Part shown: positions 16,907-25,686 of the stretch, piece by piece
Layout of the letters: the number at the start of each line of letters is the position of its first letter
Position numbering within the stretch: the first letter of the stretch is position 1
From: CAYSCW01 sp964449165
GTDB taxonomy: Bacteria; Acidobacteriota; Aminicenantia; Aminicenantales; Aminicenantaceae
Direction of reading: 5' to 3'
Assembly (NCBI GenBank): GCA_964449165.1
Contig: CAYVAT010000007.1
Coordinates: 1 to 64,000, forward strand
Length of the DNA stretch: 64,000 nucleotides
Notes under the pieces: generated by a model
What the model saw: only the letters and a program-made list of their open reading frames with translations
What the model was told of the DNA's origin: nothing
The model's database searches: none
Made by a program: the position numbers and the translations under genes

Positions 16907-17614
16907 ATGAATTTCTTTACTCGCTTGCAGGGTATCTTTTTCGCTCCCCAATCAACCCTAAAATCCGTATCAGAGAAGCCTGTGTGGGTGGATGCTTTGG
17001 TCGTCCTCCTTATCGTGATAGCCCTTTTTTCCTACATCACCGGTCCTTATTCACAAAAAGACAGTCTCGAAACGCTCAAAAACAACGTTAGGCTTCGAGA
17101 GAGAATGGGAGAAGAAAGATACAACCAGATGATCGAGAGACTGGAAAATCCTTCTAAGGTCGGCCGTATCATCCGGCCTTTCCTGATCAATCCGGCCTTC
17201 CTCCTGGTCGGCTTCCTGTTTTCAAGTCTTATCCTCCTCGGGATGGGGCGATTCACTTCAACAGAAGGCAATTATGTCCAAGTGCTCTCTTCCTATCTGC
17301 ATGCTAATTTTATCGATAAAATTCTGGGAAATGCGGTCCGCTTGGTGCTGATCCTCATGCGCAAATCTGTTGTCCAAACTACAACCAGCCTTGCTCTATT
17401 CTTTCCCAGGCTGGAAGCGACCTCTGCCAGTTTCGTCATCCTCAGCCAAGTAGATTTTTTCCAGCTGTGGCTTTTCGGCGTCTTTGGCTACGGTCTTTCT
17501 CATATCTTTAAGATCGAGATGAAAAAAGCCCTTTTCATTTCCTATGGCTTCTGGCTGATCAAAAGTTTATTCTACATTGCCATAGGCTTGTTAAGTTTGC
17601 ATTATATGAGATAA
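16907..17614 (+). CDS. Yip1-family integral membrane protein
   Basis: The 235-residue protein starts with a short cytoplasmic amphipathic segment typical of Yip1 domains (MNFFTRLQGIFFAPQSTLKSV). It then has about five hydrophobic helices, with TM1 near residues 25-43 and others from about 95 to the C-terminus. Yip1 domain proteins in bacteria have no established biochemical role. It starts 3 bp after the ABC ATPase, in the permease position, but has no FtsX-like domain. A second Yip1 protein is at 41542-42138. Confidence 0.7.
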   Translation: MNFFTRLQGIFFAPQSTLKSVSEKPVWVDALVVLLIVIALFSYITGPYSQKDSLETLKNNVRLRERMGEERYNQMIERLENPSKVGRIIRPFLINPAFLLVGFLFSSLILLGMGRFTSTEGNYVQVLSSYLHANFIDKILGNAVRLVLILMRKSVVQTTTSLALFFPRLEATSASFVILSQVDFFQLWLFGVFGYGLSHIFKIEMKKALFISYGFWLIKSLFYIAIGLLSLHYMR

Positions 17615-17648
17615 ATCGTCTGTCTTGAAAAATTCATTCACATAAAAA

Positions 17649-18758
17649 ATGTCCAGCCTGGAAAGCCGGATGAAAAGAAATCTCACCCAAAAAATCTTCC
17701 CAGAGATCCTCTTCGAACTCTGGAACTCAGAGAGTTCCGGACTCCTGACTATCAGAAAAGACGGCATCGAAAAAAAGCTTGTTTTCCAGAAAGGACAGAT
17801 AGCTGTAGCAAAGGATGTGTATCCTGAAGACATATTCCTGAAATTTCTCCAGAAGAGAAATCTCCTGAATGCGTCCTCGATCAGGGATTATGAAAGCTAT
17901 TCCGCTAAAAACCGATGCTCTCTTCTTCAATCCCTTCACCAACTGAGTCCTCTTCCCTTCTCCCAAATCTGGACACTACTCGAAGAGTTTGTAACACAAG
18001 ACTATCTTCCCCTCTTTGACTGGAGTGAAGGAAAATATGAGTTTGATGCTGGACAGATCTTCCAACAGAAAGACATCCTCTTTCTAATCCCCACTCTTGA
18101 CTTTATCCTTCAGGGAATACGGCAAATGGACAACCTTGACCTCGTCCAAACTCGCCTTCCCGGGAATAAGGAAAACATCCAGACTCTTTTTCCTGATCAT
18201 CGGGAGCAGCTTAATCTTATTCCTCCTGAAAGATATATCTGGAATCTCATAAAAACCGAGAAAACTCTGCACAGCATTTATGAAACAAGCGCTCTGGGCA
18301 AGAAGGCAAGCCAGAGGGTTATATTCGCCTTATTCAGCTTAGGGCTTATAACATTTACAGAAGAAAAAACGTCTGAGGCCTCCCTTCCTCAATACTCCCA
18401 GATCTCTTCACATAAAATCTGGAATACCTTCAACACCAAGTTCTCTTATATCTATAAATACATCTCCAAAGAGCTGGGTCCAGTGGCCTTCAATCTTATG
18501 GAAAAATCTCTGGAAGAGATCCGACCTCATCTATCCTCAATACTGCGGGAAATCAAATTTAACAGTGAGGGAAAGATTGCCATGGACTCTAATCTTAAAA
18601 CCAGTTTGACTTATGCCGATGGAGAGAGCAAGATGAATCTTGTTAAAGACTTGAATGAAATACTGATGGCAGAAATTCTGGCCGTGAAAAAGAATTTGGG
18701 CCGCGAACAAGAAGCTATTCTGATAAATAACCTGGAAAAAATAGGAGAGGTGGATTGA
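17649..18758 (+). CDS. DUF4388 (PatA-N-like) domain protein
   Basis: This 369-residue cytoplasmic protein has an N-terminal DUF4388-like region: IFPEILFELWNSESSGLLTI (about 16-35), KKLVFQKGQIAVAKD (about 42-56), and WSEGKYEFD (about 124-132). DUF4388 is often found with response-regulator or gliding-motility signalling proteins; its ligand is unknown. The rest is mostly helical with no domain I recognise. Its TGA overlaps the TTG of a 26-codon ORF. It is in the operon running from the adaptor to pgsA. Confidence 0.65.
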   Translation: MSSLESRMKRNLTQKIFPEILFELWNSESSGLLTIRKDGIEKKLVFQKGQIAVAKDVYPEDIFLKFLQKRNLLNASSIRDYESYSAKNRCSLLQSLHQLSPLPFSQIWTLLEEFVTQDYLPLFDWSEGKYEFDAGQIFQQKDILFLIPTLDFILQGIRQMDNLDLVQTRLPGNKENIQTLFPDHREQLNLIPPERYIWNLIKTEKTLHSIYETSALGKKASQRVIFALFSLGLITFTEEKTSEASLPQYSQISSHKIWNTFNTKFSYIYKYISKELGPVAFNLMEKSLEEIRPHLSSILREIKFNSEGKIAMDSNLKTSLTYADGESKMNLVKDLNEILMAEILAVKKNLGREQEAILINNLEKIGEVD

Positions 18759-18835
18759 AAAGAAAACAAATCCTGGCATTGCTCATCTTTATTTCCCTTC
18801 TTTTTATCCTTCTTCTGATAAAAATTGGACTCTAA
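18755..18835 (+). CDS. Possible 26-residue single-pass membrane microprotein
   Basis: A TTG overlapping the DUF4388 stop (TTGA) opens a 26-codon frame. It starts with the basic cap KRKQ, followed by about 17 hydrophobic residues (ILALLIFISLLFILLLI) and KIGL before TAA. GGAGAGG lies 5 bases upstream. The 3' end overlaps the miaA TTG by 11 bp, so translation could be coupled through three genes. The composition is exactly that of a signal-anchor microprotein, but a chance frame of this length is possible. Confidence 0.35.
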   Translation: MKRKQILALLIFISLLFILLLIKIGL

Positions 18836-19748
18836 AACCAAAAACCTGGTTATTGTACTAGGTCCAACCAGTGTGGGCAAGAGCGAGATATCTATAAAAA
18901 TTGCCAAAAATTTCGCAGGAGAAATCATCAACTGCGATTCTATGCAAGTCTACAAGGGCTTTGATATCGGCACAGACAAAATCCCTCCTGAAAAAAGGGA
19001 AGGCATCCCCCACCATCTCATAGATGTTGTTGATCCATCTACCCAATTCACCGCAGCCGAATTTGTTTCTATGGCGCTGGAGGCGACAGAGTCCATCCTC
19101 CGAAGAGGAAAGCTTCCCATCATAGTAGGAGGGACAGGGCTCTATTTAAAGACTCTTCTCGATGGCCTTTTTCCCGGAGGAAAAAGTCATCCTGAAATCC
19201 GCCAAGAACTGGAAGCGGAGGCCAAAAAGAAAGGGGTAGCTGTGTTATGGAAAAGGCTCATGGAGGTCGATCCTGTCTACTCTCAAAAAATCAGCAAAAA
19301 CGACAAGGTAAGAATTATACGGGCTTTAGAAGTCTTTCATTCTACAGGCAAACCTCTTTCTGAACACTTTTTCAAGACACAATCTTTTGTCAAAGATTTT
19401 CATATCTTAAAAATTGGGTTAAAATTAGAAAGTAAAGTGCTCTACCAGAAAATTGAGGAACGAGTGGAAAAAATGTTCGAAAGGGGCATCGTCGATGAGG
19501 TGCAAACCCTTCGAGATTCAGGGATACCAGAAGATGCGCCTCCTTTCCGAGCTTTGGGCTACAAACATATCTTAAAATTGCTCAACAAAGAAATTAGCCA
19601 GGAAGAAGCCAAGTCACTGACTAAAAGAGACACCCGTCACTATGCCAAAAGGCAGATGACATGGTTTAGAAAAATGGAAGGGATACAATGGTTCTCTCCC
19701 CTTGAATTTCCTTCCATCGCAGAATATGTTCAGAAAAAATTGAAATAA
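18825..19748 (+). CDS. miaA: tRNA dimethylallyltransferase MiaA
   Basis: MiaA prenylates A37 of tRNAs that read UNN codons (i6A37). This 307-residue enzyme has the P-loop VLGPTSVGKSE (about 10-20), INCDSMQVYKGFDIGTDK (about 35-52), IVGGTGLYLKTLLDG, and RDTRHYAKRQMTWFRK near the C-terminus. The start is TTG at 18825, the only start close to the P-loop. hflX begins one base after the stop, the conserved miaA-hflX order (without hfq here). Confidence 0.95.
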   Translation: MDSKTKNLVIVLGPTSVGKSEISIKIAKNFAGEIINCDSMQVYKGFDIGTDKIPPEKREGIPHHLIDVVDPSTQFTAAEFVSMALEATESILRRGKLPIIVGGTGLYLKTLLDGLFPGGKSHPEIRQELEAEAKKKGVAVLWKRLMEVDPVYSQKISKNDKVRIIRALEVFHSTGKPLSEHFFKTQSFVKDFHILKIGLKLESKVLYQKIEERVEKMFERGIVDEVQTLRDSGIPEDAPPFRALGYKHILKLLNKEISQEEAKSLTKRDTRHYAKRQMTWFRKMEGIQWFSPLEFPSIAEYVQKKLK

Positions 19749-19749
19749 A

Positions 19750-21012
19750 ATGGAAAAAGCCCTTCTCATCTGTCTGGCAACAAACAAACAAGAAAAACTC
19801 CAAGCTAAAGAATCCATGGAAGAATTGAAACAGCTGACCGAAGCTGCAGGAGCAGAAGCAGTGGGAGAAGTTTTTCAGTTCCGCAATGAGATCAATCCCA
19901 AATATCTCATAGGAGAGGGAAAAGTCGAACAAATCTCCAGCATGAAAGAAGAGCTGGACGCTGACCTCGTCATCTTCGATCATAACCTCACTTCTATCCA
20001 ACAACGCAGCCTCGAGGAAGAAATTAAGGGAAAAGTCATTGATCGTACACAGCTTATCCTGGATATATTCGCTCAACGGGCAAGAAGCAAGGAAGGGAAA
20101 CTTCAGGTTGAGCTTGCCCAACTCAACTATCTTCTTCCAAGGCTCCTGGGGAAAGGGAAGACTTTATCTCGATTGGGTGGCGGCATCGGTACGCGGGGCC
20201 CAGGAGAGAAGAAACTGGAGGAAGACAGACGCAGAATCTTAAACAGAATCTCCAAGATAAAAAATGACATCAAAAAAACACAGAAAAGAAGAGCTATCCA
20301 GAGAAAAAGCAGGAAAAATAGTCCTGTTCCCATCGTCTCTCTCGTAGGGTACACCAATGCGGGAAAATCCTCTCTATTCAATCGTCTTTCCCAGGAACAC
20401 ATGTTCACTTCCTCCAAATTTTTTTCCACTTTGGATCCTGTACTTCGTCGGGTCCGCCTTTCTGGGGGGCTCTTTTTTTTCTTGAGCGATACCGTTGGTT
20501 TCATCAAAAACCTTCCTCTGGAACTCATATCTTCTTTCAAAGCCACCCTGGAAGAACTCAAAGAGGCAGATTGCATCGGCCACATCATTGATATAACTTC
20601 TTCGACTAGCGAGGCCCAAATAGGCGCAGTGGAAAAAATTCTTGATGAAATCGGAGTTGCCGATTTACCTATCATCAAAGTCTTCAACAAGATCGATCTT
20701 CTTTCCAACAAATCAGAGCTCCTCAAACGGAATAAAAATTCAGAAATCTTTAGGGTCTATGTATCAGCCAAGACAGGGGAAGGCCTGAAAGATCTAAATG
20801 ATAAACTCCGTTCTATCCTGTTTGGAAGCCTCAGCCTGTTCTATCTGCGCATCCCCAAATCAAAGAGAGATATGGCCTATTCCTTCGCCAATTGGGCCTT
20901 GGTGCTAAAAAAAAGAGAAAGGGGAAATTATGTTGAACTCAAAATCATGGCTGATCCAAACTCCATCATAAATTTTCTGCCTTATATAAAAAGAGGAGAT
21001 GAAAATTGGTAA
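19750..21012 (+). CDS. hflX: Ribosome-associated GTPase HflX
   Basis: HflX splits stalled or hibernating 70S ribosomes. The 420-residue protein has the N-terminal HflX domain (about 1-180), ending in GGIGTRGPGEKKLEEDRR, then a GTPase domain with P-loop GYTNAGKSSLFN (about 197-208), switch/G3 DTVGFIKNLP, and FNKIDLL (G4). The C-terminal domain is short. The stop overlaps the next gene's TTG start by 7 bp. Confidence 0.95.
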   Translation: MEKALLICLATNKQEKLQAKESMEELKQLTEAAGAEAVGEVFQFRNEINPKYLIGEGKVEQISSMKEELDADLVIFDHNLTSIQQRSLEEEIKGKVIDRTQLILDIFAQRARSKEGKLQVELAQLNYLLPRLLGKGKTLSRLGGGIGTRGPGEKKLEEDRRRILNRISKIKNDIKKTQKRRAIQRKSRKNSPVPIVSLVGYTNAGKSSLFNRLSQEHMFTSSKFFSTLDPVLRRVRLSGGLFFFLSDTVGFIKNLPLELISSFKATLEELKEADCIGHIIDITSSTSEAQIGAVEKILDEIGVADLPIIKVFNKIDLLSNKSELLKRNKNSEIFRVYVSAKTGEGLKDLNDKLRSILFGSLSLFYLRIPKSKRDMAYSFANWALVLKKRERGNYVELKIMADPNSIINFLPYIKRGDENW

Positions 21013-22328
21013 GAAAAGCTATCCTTATTCTACTATTTTTTTTGTTATCCTGGTCCTGTGCCACTTATCAGCCACCGCCTCCTTCTCTCTTCATCGGAAA
21101 TCTTCCCCAGGCTGTGGTGGCAGAACTTTCTCTGGATGAGAGAATTCTGACTGAAGAAGCCTGGGAAAACCTGAGACAAGGAAGGGGAGATAAGGCTCAG
21201 AAGCTCATCTCGAAACTGGGGACAGAAAGCCCCTTCTATTATGCAGGCATGGGATATGCCTCTCTTCTACTCAACAGAATTTCAGATTCTGAAAATTACT
21301 TTAAGCATGCCCTGCAAAATTATCCGGATATGACCCTGGCTCATATCGGGCTGGCACAAGTTTACCAGAAGGCTGGAAAAGACGACTTGGCTTTTATCGA
21401 GTTCAGAGAAATTCTCAAGCGAGAAGAAAATAACACATGGGCTCAGCAATCCTATAAGGTCATCAAAGAAAGAAAAACACAAGAATCCCTGGACGAAGCC
21501 AAGACCTATCTCGCTCACCAAGACACGGAAAAGAGCAAGGAAGCCTTCCTGAAAGCTCTCTACTATTCTCCTCAATCCACAGCAGCCCACTTGTCTCTAG
21601 CTGAAATTTTCAAAAAAGAAAACAATCTGAAGAATGCCCTTGTCCACCTCAAGGCGGCCAGCACAATTGAGCCGGACAACAAAAACGTCTTGAATGTCTA
21701 TGCAGAGACCCTTTATCAAGCTGAGGATTATCCCCGAAGCCTTGAAGTCTACGAAAGACTCCTTGATTTAGAGCCTGAAAACGATAATATCCAAACCCGG
21801 GTAAAAACGCTCAAAAACAGATTAGGTATCTTTGAACTCCCCAGTCAATATGATGCTATACCAGCATCAGAGGCGATCACCAGAGAGGAAGTTGCTGCGC
21901 TGATTGAGGTCAAATTCAAAGATACTCTGGATGAACCCAAGACCCAGCCTCCTATCATTATCGACATATCCACATCTTGGGCCTCTAGGTACATCTTGAG
22001 GGCCGCCTCTCTCGGACTCCTGGATGTCTATGCCAACCACACATTTCAGCCTAAGAAAATCTTCACTCGAGCTGAAATGGCTGATGTTCTCAACAAATTG
22101 ATCAATTATCTGAAAAGAAAAAATTATGTCTTTATCAGCCAAATCCCTCCCGAGAAGATTCAGATTTCAGATGTATCCCCTGATAACTATTATTACCAAC
22201 CTATCCTGCGCATCGTCTCTTACGGCATCATGAATCTTTCTGCCGACAGGAGTTTCAACCCAGATCTTCCGGTCTCCGGGCAGGAGGCTATACGCCTTTT
22301 GGATATTATTCTAACTCTTATAAAATAG
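21006..22328 (+). CDS. Lipoprotein with TPRs and C-terminal SLH-like repeats
   Basis: The N-terminus is a lipoprotein signal with lipobox LSWSC (Cys18 in SWSCATYQPPPPS). Residues about 35-250 form TPRs (for example DLAFIEFREILKRE and YPRSLEVYERLLDLEPEN). The C-terminal ~150 residues resemble S-layer homology modules: ASRYILRAASLGLLDVYANH, FQPKKIFTRAEMADVLNKL, and ILRIVSYGIMNLSADRSFNP. SLH modules bind cell-wall polymers; here they would face the periplasm. The start is TTG at 21006 with GAGGAG seven bases upstream. The role is unknown. Confidence 0.75.
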   Translation: MVRKAILILLFFLLSWSCATYQPPPPSLFIGNLPQAVVAELSLDERILTEEAWENLRQGRGDKAQKLISKLGTESPFYYAGMGYASLLLNRISDSENYFKHALQNYPDMTLAHIGLAQVYQKAGKDDLAFIEFREILKREENNTWAQQSYKVIKERKTQESLDEAKTYLAHQDTEKSKEAFLKALYYSPQSTAAHLSLAEIFKKENNLKNALVHLKAASTIEPDNKNVLNVYAETLYQAEDYPRSLEVYERLLDLEPENDNIQTRVKTLKNRLGIFELPSQYDAIPASEAITREEVAALIEVKFKDTLDEPKTQPPIIIDISTSWASRYILRAASLGLLDVYANHTFQPKKIFTRAEMADVLNKLINYLKRKNYVFISQIPPEKIQISDVSPDNYYYQPILRIVSYGIMNLSADRSFNPDLPVSGQEAIRLLDIILTLIK

Positions 22329-22358
22329 CCTCCATTTAACGACATACATTCTTTGGCT

Positions 22359-22958
22359 ATGACGGATCGAAAGATAACAGAAGAAGGCAACGCCTTGCTG
22401 ACCGCACCCAACATTCTGACCATCCTCAGAATTCTCCTTGTTCCTGTTTTTTTGGTCATGATGCTTGAACAGAAAACTTTCCATGCCTTGGCTGTCTTCC
22501 TTGTGGCGGGAGCCACAGACCTCCTTGATGGCTTCGCAGCCCGAATCTGGCATCAGAAAACGAAAATCGGCGCTGTGTTGGATCCTGCTGCTGACAAGCT
22601 GCTCCTGACAACGGGATTTGTACTCCTGACCATTCCTTCTCTCAGTTCACCTCATGTGATTCCTCCCTGGCTGACCCTGGTTGTGGTCGGCCGGGATATA
22701 GTCATAGTAATAGGAGCTTTCATCCTCTTTAAACTGATAGGCCAAAAAACATTTTATCCATCCCTTCTGGGAAAGATATCCACCTTCTGCCAAGTCTTGG
22801 TGGTTCTCCTTGTTCTCCTGTTCAATGCCTTCGAAGTTATCTCCATCTCTCTTATCTGGGCCTATTATGTGACACTTATTGCAACTATTCTCTCGGGTAT
22901 CCATTACGGTTCGGCAGGCCTCCGTCTCCTCTCATCCGCAAAGACAAAAACCAGTTAA
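22359..22958 (+). CDS. pgsA: CDP-diacylglycerol--glycerol-3-phosphate 3-phosphatidyltransferase
   Basis: It catalyses the committed step of phosphatidylglycerol synthesis in the inner membrane. The 199-residue protein has about 5-6 hydrophobic helices and the CDP-alcohol phosphotransferase motif: TDLLDGFAARIWHQK followed by GAVLDPAADK, i.e. D-x2-DG-x2-AR-x8-G-x3-D-x3-D. Its N-terminus LLTAPNILTILRILLVP is typical. I start at the ATG at 22359; a TTG two codons upstream is also open. It closes the plus-strand operon, facing the convergent polysaccharide cluster. Confidence 0.9.
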   Translation: MTDRKITEEGNALLTAPNILTILRILLVPVFLVMMLEQKTFHALAVFLVAGATDLLDGFAARIWHQKTKIGAVLDPAADKLLLTTGFVLLTIPSLSSPHVIPPWLTLVVVGRDIVIVIGAFILFKLIGQKTFYPSLLGKISTFCQVLVVLLVLLFNAFEVISISLIWAYYVTLIATILSGIHYGSAGLRLLSSAKTKTS

Positions 22959-23036
22959 AAAAAGAAAAGGGGGGTTCAATAAATTGGCTGTCTTAAAATA
23001 GAGAATAATCCCCCTCTGAGAGGAAAGAATCCTTTT

Positions 23037-24488
23037 TTATCCTGCGTTCTTATCGATGAAGCCTTTTCTTATGGTCTTCCAGATAATCTTAAGATCCAGA
23101 CCCAGTGACCAGTTCTGGATATAATAAAAATCGTACTCAACCCTCTTCCCGATAGATGTGTCCTGCCTCAGTCCATGAATTTGAGCCCAACCTGTTATCC
23201 CCGATTTCACCTTATGCCTGAGCATGTACTTAGGGAATTTCTCCCTAAAGTCCTTGACAAAAACCGGTCTCTCTGGACGAGGGCCAACCAAACTCATCTC
23301 CCCTTTAAGGACATTTATGAACTGAGGAATCTCATCGATACTGAATCTTCTCAGAAATTTTCCCACCTTGGTTATCCGTGGATCTGAAGGGGTACACATC
23401 ACTGGCCCTGTCTGTTTCTCCGCATCGGAAATCATGGTTCTTAATTTCAGCATGGTAAACCTTCTTCCGTCTAGCCCTACTCTATCTTGTTTGTAAATCA
23501 CAGGTCCCCTGGAAGAAAGCTTTATCAGTATGACTACGATGAGCAATACAGGAGAAAAAAGAATGAGAAGCAGCAAAGAGACTGTGATGTCCATCATCCG
23601 CTTGAAAAGCCTCATCATTCCCCGAAGAGGAGGCTCATCGATGCTGATTACAGGGAATCCATCCAGATCTTCTGTCCTCGCCTTTAGGGTCAACAGCTGG
23701 AAGAGATCAGGAATCAAGCGTATGTTTACTGCGTATTTGTTGACCACTTTGAACGTCTCCAGAATCTTAGGATAACTCTCCAAATCTAAAGCCACATAGA
23801 CATCACTGATGTTTTCCCTCTCAAGAATCATCTCCAACTCCTTGATGGAGCCGAGAACTTCAATTCCGCCATCCACATCAATCCTCTCTCCTGGCTTCTT
23901 CTCATCATCAAGAAAACCCTTCACCACAAACCCCAAATCCCTGTATTGAGAAAGTTTTCGAGCAACTGCCTTCCCCATTTCTCCTGCACCAACTATGATC
24001 ACGTTCTGGAGGTTCAGACCTTTGGCATAGCGCCTTTTCATGAAAAAATAAATCTGGTTTCTCAGTACTGATATCATGAAGATAACCACGATAAAATAGA
24101 TGGCAAGGAACCAGTGGGATATCTTGAATTCCATATGAAAAAGCGGAGCCTGCCCTTGGCTATATGCATAGAGATAATTAAGGATGGCCAAAATGATCAG
24201 AATAGTCAGGATGGCATTCAAGGTGATGAAAAAGAAATCATCGATTTTGGTTCTTCTGAGTCTTGTCTTGTAGAATCCCTGGAAGAAGAAAATGACCAGA
24301 TGGACAACCAGAAATAAGGGAAAGACAGCTGCATAGGATTTTAAAGAAGGAATGCCCTTCTCAGGATCTACTGGAATGATGTATCCATAAAACCGAAACA
24401 AATAACAATAAAAAAAGGAGATGATGATAGCAATGATATCGCTTAATATAAAGAGACCGATCAGACGCGTCCGCTTTTTCTTGATCAT
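23037..24488 (-). CDS. Undecaprenyl-phosphate sugar phosphotransferase (polyprenyl glycosylphosphotransferase)
   Basis: This 483-residue initiating enzyme transfers a hexose-1-phosphate to undecaprenyl phosphate. It has four N-terminal TM helices, a CoA-binding-like Rossmann domain (NVIIVGAGEMGKAVARKL, about 162-179), a fifth TM (MMDITVSLLLLILFSPVLL) and the catalytic bacterial sugar transferase domain, with VIYKQDRVGLDGRRF, MLKLRTM, FLRRFSIDEIPQFINVLKGE and GPRPERP. It is the WcaJ/EpsE-type architecture. It is last in a five-glycosyltransferase cluster, overlapping the preceding gene by 4 bp. This marks the locus as Wzx/Wzy- or ABC-dependent exopolysaccharide or O-antigen synthesis. Confidence 0.92.
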   Translation of the reverse strand: MIKKKRTRLIGLFILSDIIAIIISFFYCYLFRFYGYIIPVDPEKGIPSLKSYAAVFPLFLVVHLVIFFFQGFYKTRLRRTKIDDFFFITLNAILTILIILAILNYLYAYSQGQAPLFHMEFKISHWFLAIYFIVVIFMISVLRNQIYFFMKRRYAKGLNLQNVIIVGAGEMGKAVARKLSQYRDLGFVVKGFLDDEKKPGERIDVDGGIEVLGSIKELEMILERENISDVYVALDLESYPKILETFKVVNKYAVNIRLIPDLFQLLTLKARTEDLDGFPVISIDEPPLRGMMRLFKRMMDITVSLLLLILFSPVLLIVVILIKLSSRGPVIYKQDRVGLDGRRFTMLKLRTMISDAEKQTGPVMCTPSDPRITKVGKFLRRFSIDEIPQFINVLKGEMSLVGPRPERPVFVKDFREKFPKYMLRHKVKSGITGWAQIHGLRQDTSIGKRVEYDFYYIQNWSLGLDLKIIWKTIRKGFIDKNAG

Positions 24489-25597
24489 GACTTGGTCTTA
24501 TGTTCTGTCCATTTCTGACGAAAGAATGCAGAAATTTTTGTCTTGAATTTTTCCCTCGAAAAATTCGAGGCGTTCCTTCTTACTTTGACCTTATTAAATT
24601 CCAAGCCTTTGAATTTGTCAAGGATACCAAGAAGGCTCTCCACATGTAACTCCTTGAAGAGCACTCCTGTTTGCTCTGGGATAACAGTTTCAGTAGCTCC
24701 TCCTCGCCCATAGGCAATCACGGGAACTCCACATGCCTGGCTTTCCAGGGATGTGATGCCAAAATCTTCCTCTCCGGGTAGAATCAACGCCTTTGCCTGT
24801 TGATAAAACCGAAGAAGATCATAGGCATCCAGAGACCCCAAGAATTCAATGTTTGATCCCGCCATTCTTCTTAGCTTTTTATAGTCTGGCCCTTGTCCTA
24901 CGATCTTCAAGGCCTCTCCCTTCCGATTGAAAGCTTCTATGGCCAAATCGATTCTTTTATAAGGCACCAGAGCAGAGACGATAAGGAAATAATCTCCACT
25001 CTTTTTCCCAGGCTTGAAAAATTGAGTGTCTACGGGGGGATGGATGACATCTGCCAGGCGTCTGTAATATTTTTCGATCCTTCTGGCCACAGTCTTCGAG
25101 TTGGCAACAAAATGAGTCACTCGGTGGGAGGAAGACTCATCCCATACCCTTAAGCCTTGGATGATAGAAGGAATAACCAGCCTTGAAAAAAAAGACAATT
25201 TTTTGGGTGAAAAATAAGAGAAATACTGATTCCAGGCGTAGCGCATGGGAGAATGGACATAGCAGATGTGAAGAGAATCAGGATGGGTTATAGCTCCTTT
25301 GGCCACACAGTGGGAACTGGAAATGACCAGATCGTAATCCTGAAGATCAAAGAGTTCCACTGCCAGGGGAAAAAGAGGCAAATAAAATCGATATCTTTTC
25401 TTCAAAAAAGGCCATTTTTGAAGAAAACTGGTGATGATCCTCCTCTTTTCGATCTCTGGAATCTGGCTTCCCGGGAAATGGAAGAGGGTGAAGACTGGTG
25501 CATCCGGAAAAATCTCGGCAAAGACTTCCAGGACTTTTTCTCCACCGCGTTGGCCGGTTAGCCAATCATGGACAAGTGCGACTTTAGCTTCATCCAT
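24485..25597 (-). CDS. GT4-family glycosyltransferase
   Basis: This 370-residue GT-B retaining glycosyltransferase uses a nucleotide sugar on a lipid-linked oligosaccharide at the inner membrane. The N-terminus VALVHDWLTGQRGGEKVLE is a mannosyltransferase-like (WbaZ/WbdB-type) opening; YVHSPMRYAWNQYF follows at about 108-121. The C-terminal donor-binding domain has GQGPDYKKLRR and the EX7E-like motif LILPGEEDFGITSLESQACG. It overlaps the phosphotransferase gene by 4 bp. Sugar specificity cannot be told from sequence. Confidence 0.85.
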   Translation of the reverse strand: MDEAKVALVHDWLTGQRGGEKVLEVFAEIFPDAPVFTLFHFPGSQIPEIEKRRIITSFLQKWPFLKKRYRFYLPLFPLAVELFDLQDYDLVISSSHCVAKGAITHPDSLHICYVHSPMRYAWNQYFSYFSPKKLSFFSRLVIPSIIQGLRVWDESSSHRVTHFVANSKTVARRIEKYYRRLADVIHPPVDTQFFKPGKKSGDYFLIVSALVPYKRIDLAIEAFNRKGEALKIVGQGPDYKKLRRMAGSNIEFLGSLDAYDLLRFYQQAKALILPGEEDFGITSLESQACGVPVIAYGRGGATETVIPEQTGVLFKELHVESLLGILDKFKGLEFNKVKVRRNASNFSREKFKTKISAFFRQKWTEHKTKS

Positions 25598-25686
25598 TGG
25601 GGTTGATTATAAAAGCGGGGCTGTGAATTGTCAATCTGGAGTGAAACTCTCGCCAGCAGGAAGAAAGCAGCCTCGGAAACAGTCCT

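Noticed and set aside
20127..20726. 199-residue open frame on the minus strand
   Set aside because: Antisense to hflX, Ser/Arg-rich as expected for a shadow frame.
22960..23036. Terminator between pgsA and the sugar-phosphate transferase
   Set aside because: A G6/C5 pairing exists but with a ~28-nt loop, and the downstream T6 run lacks a proper stem; too weak to call.
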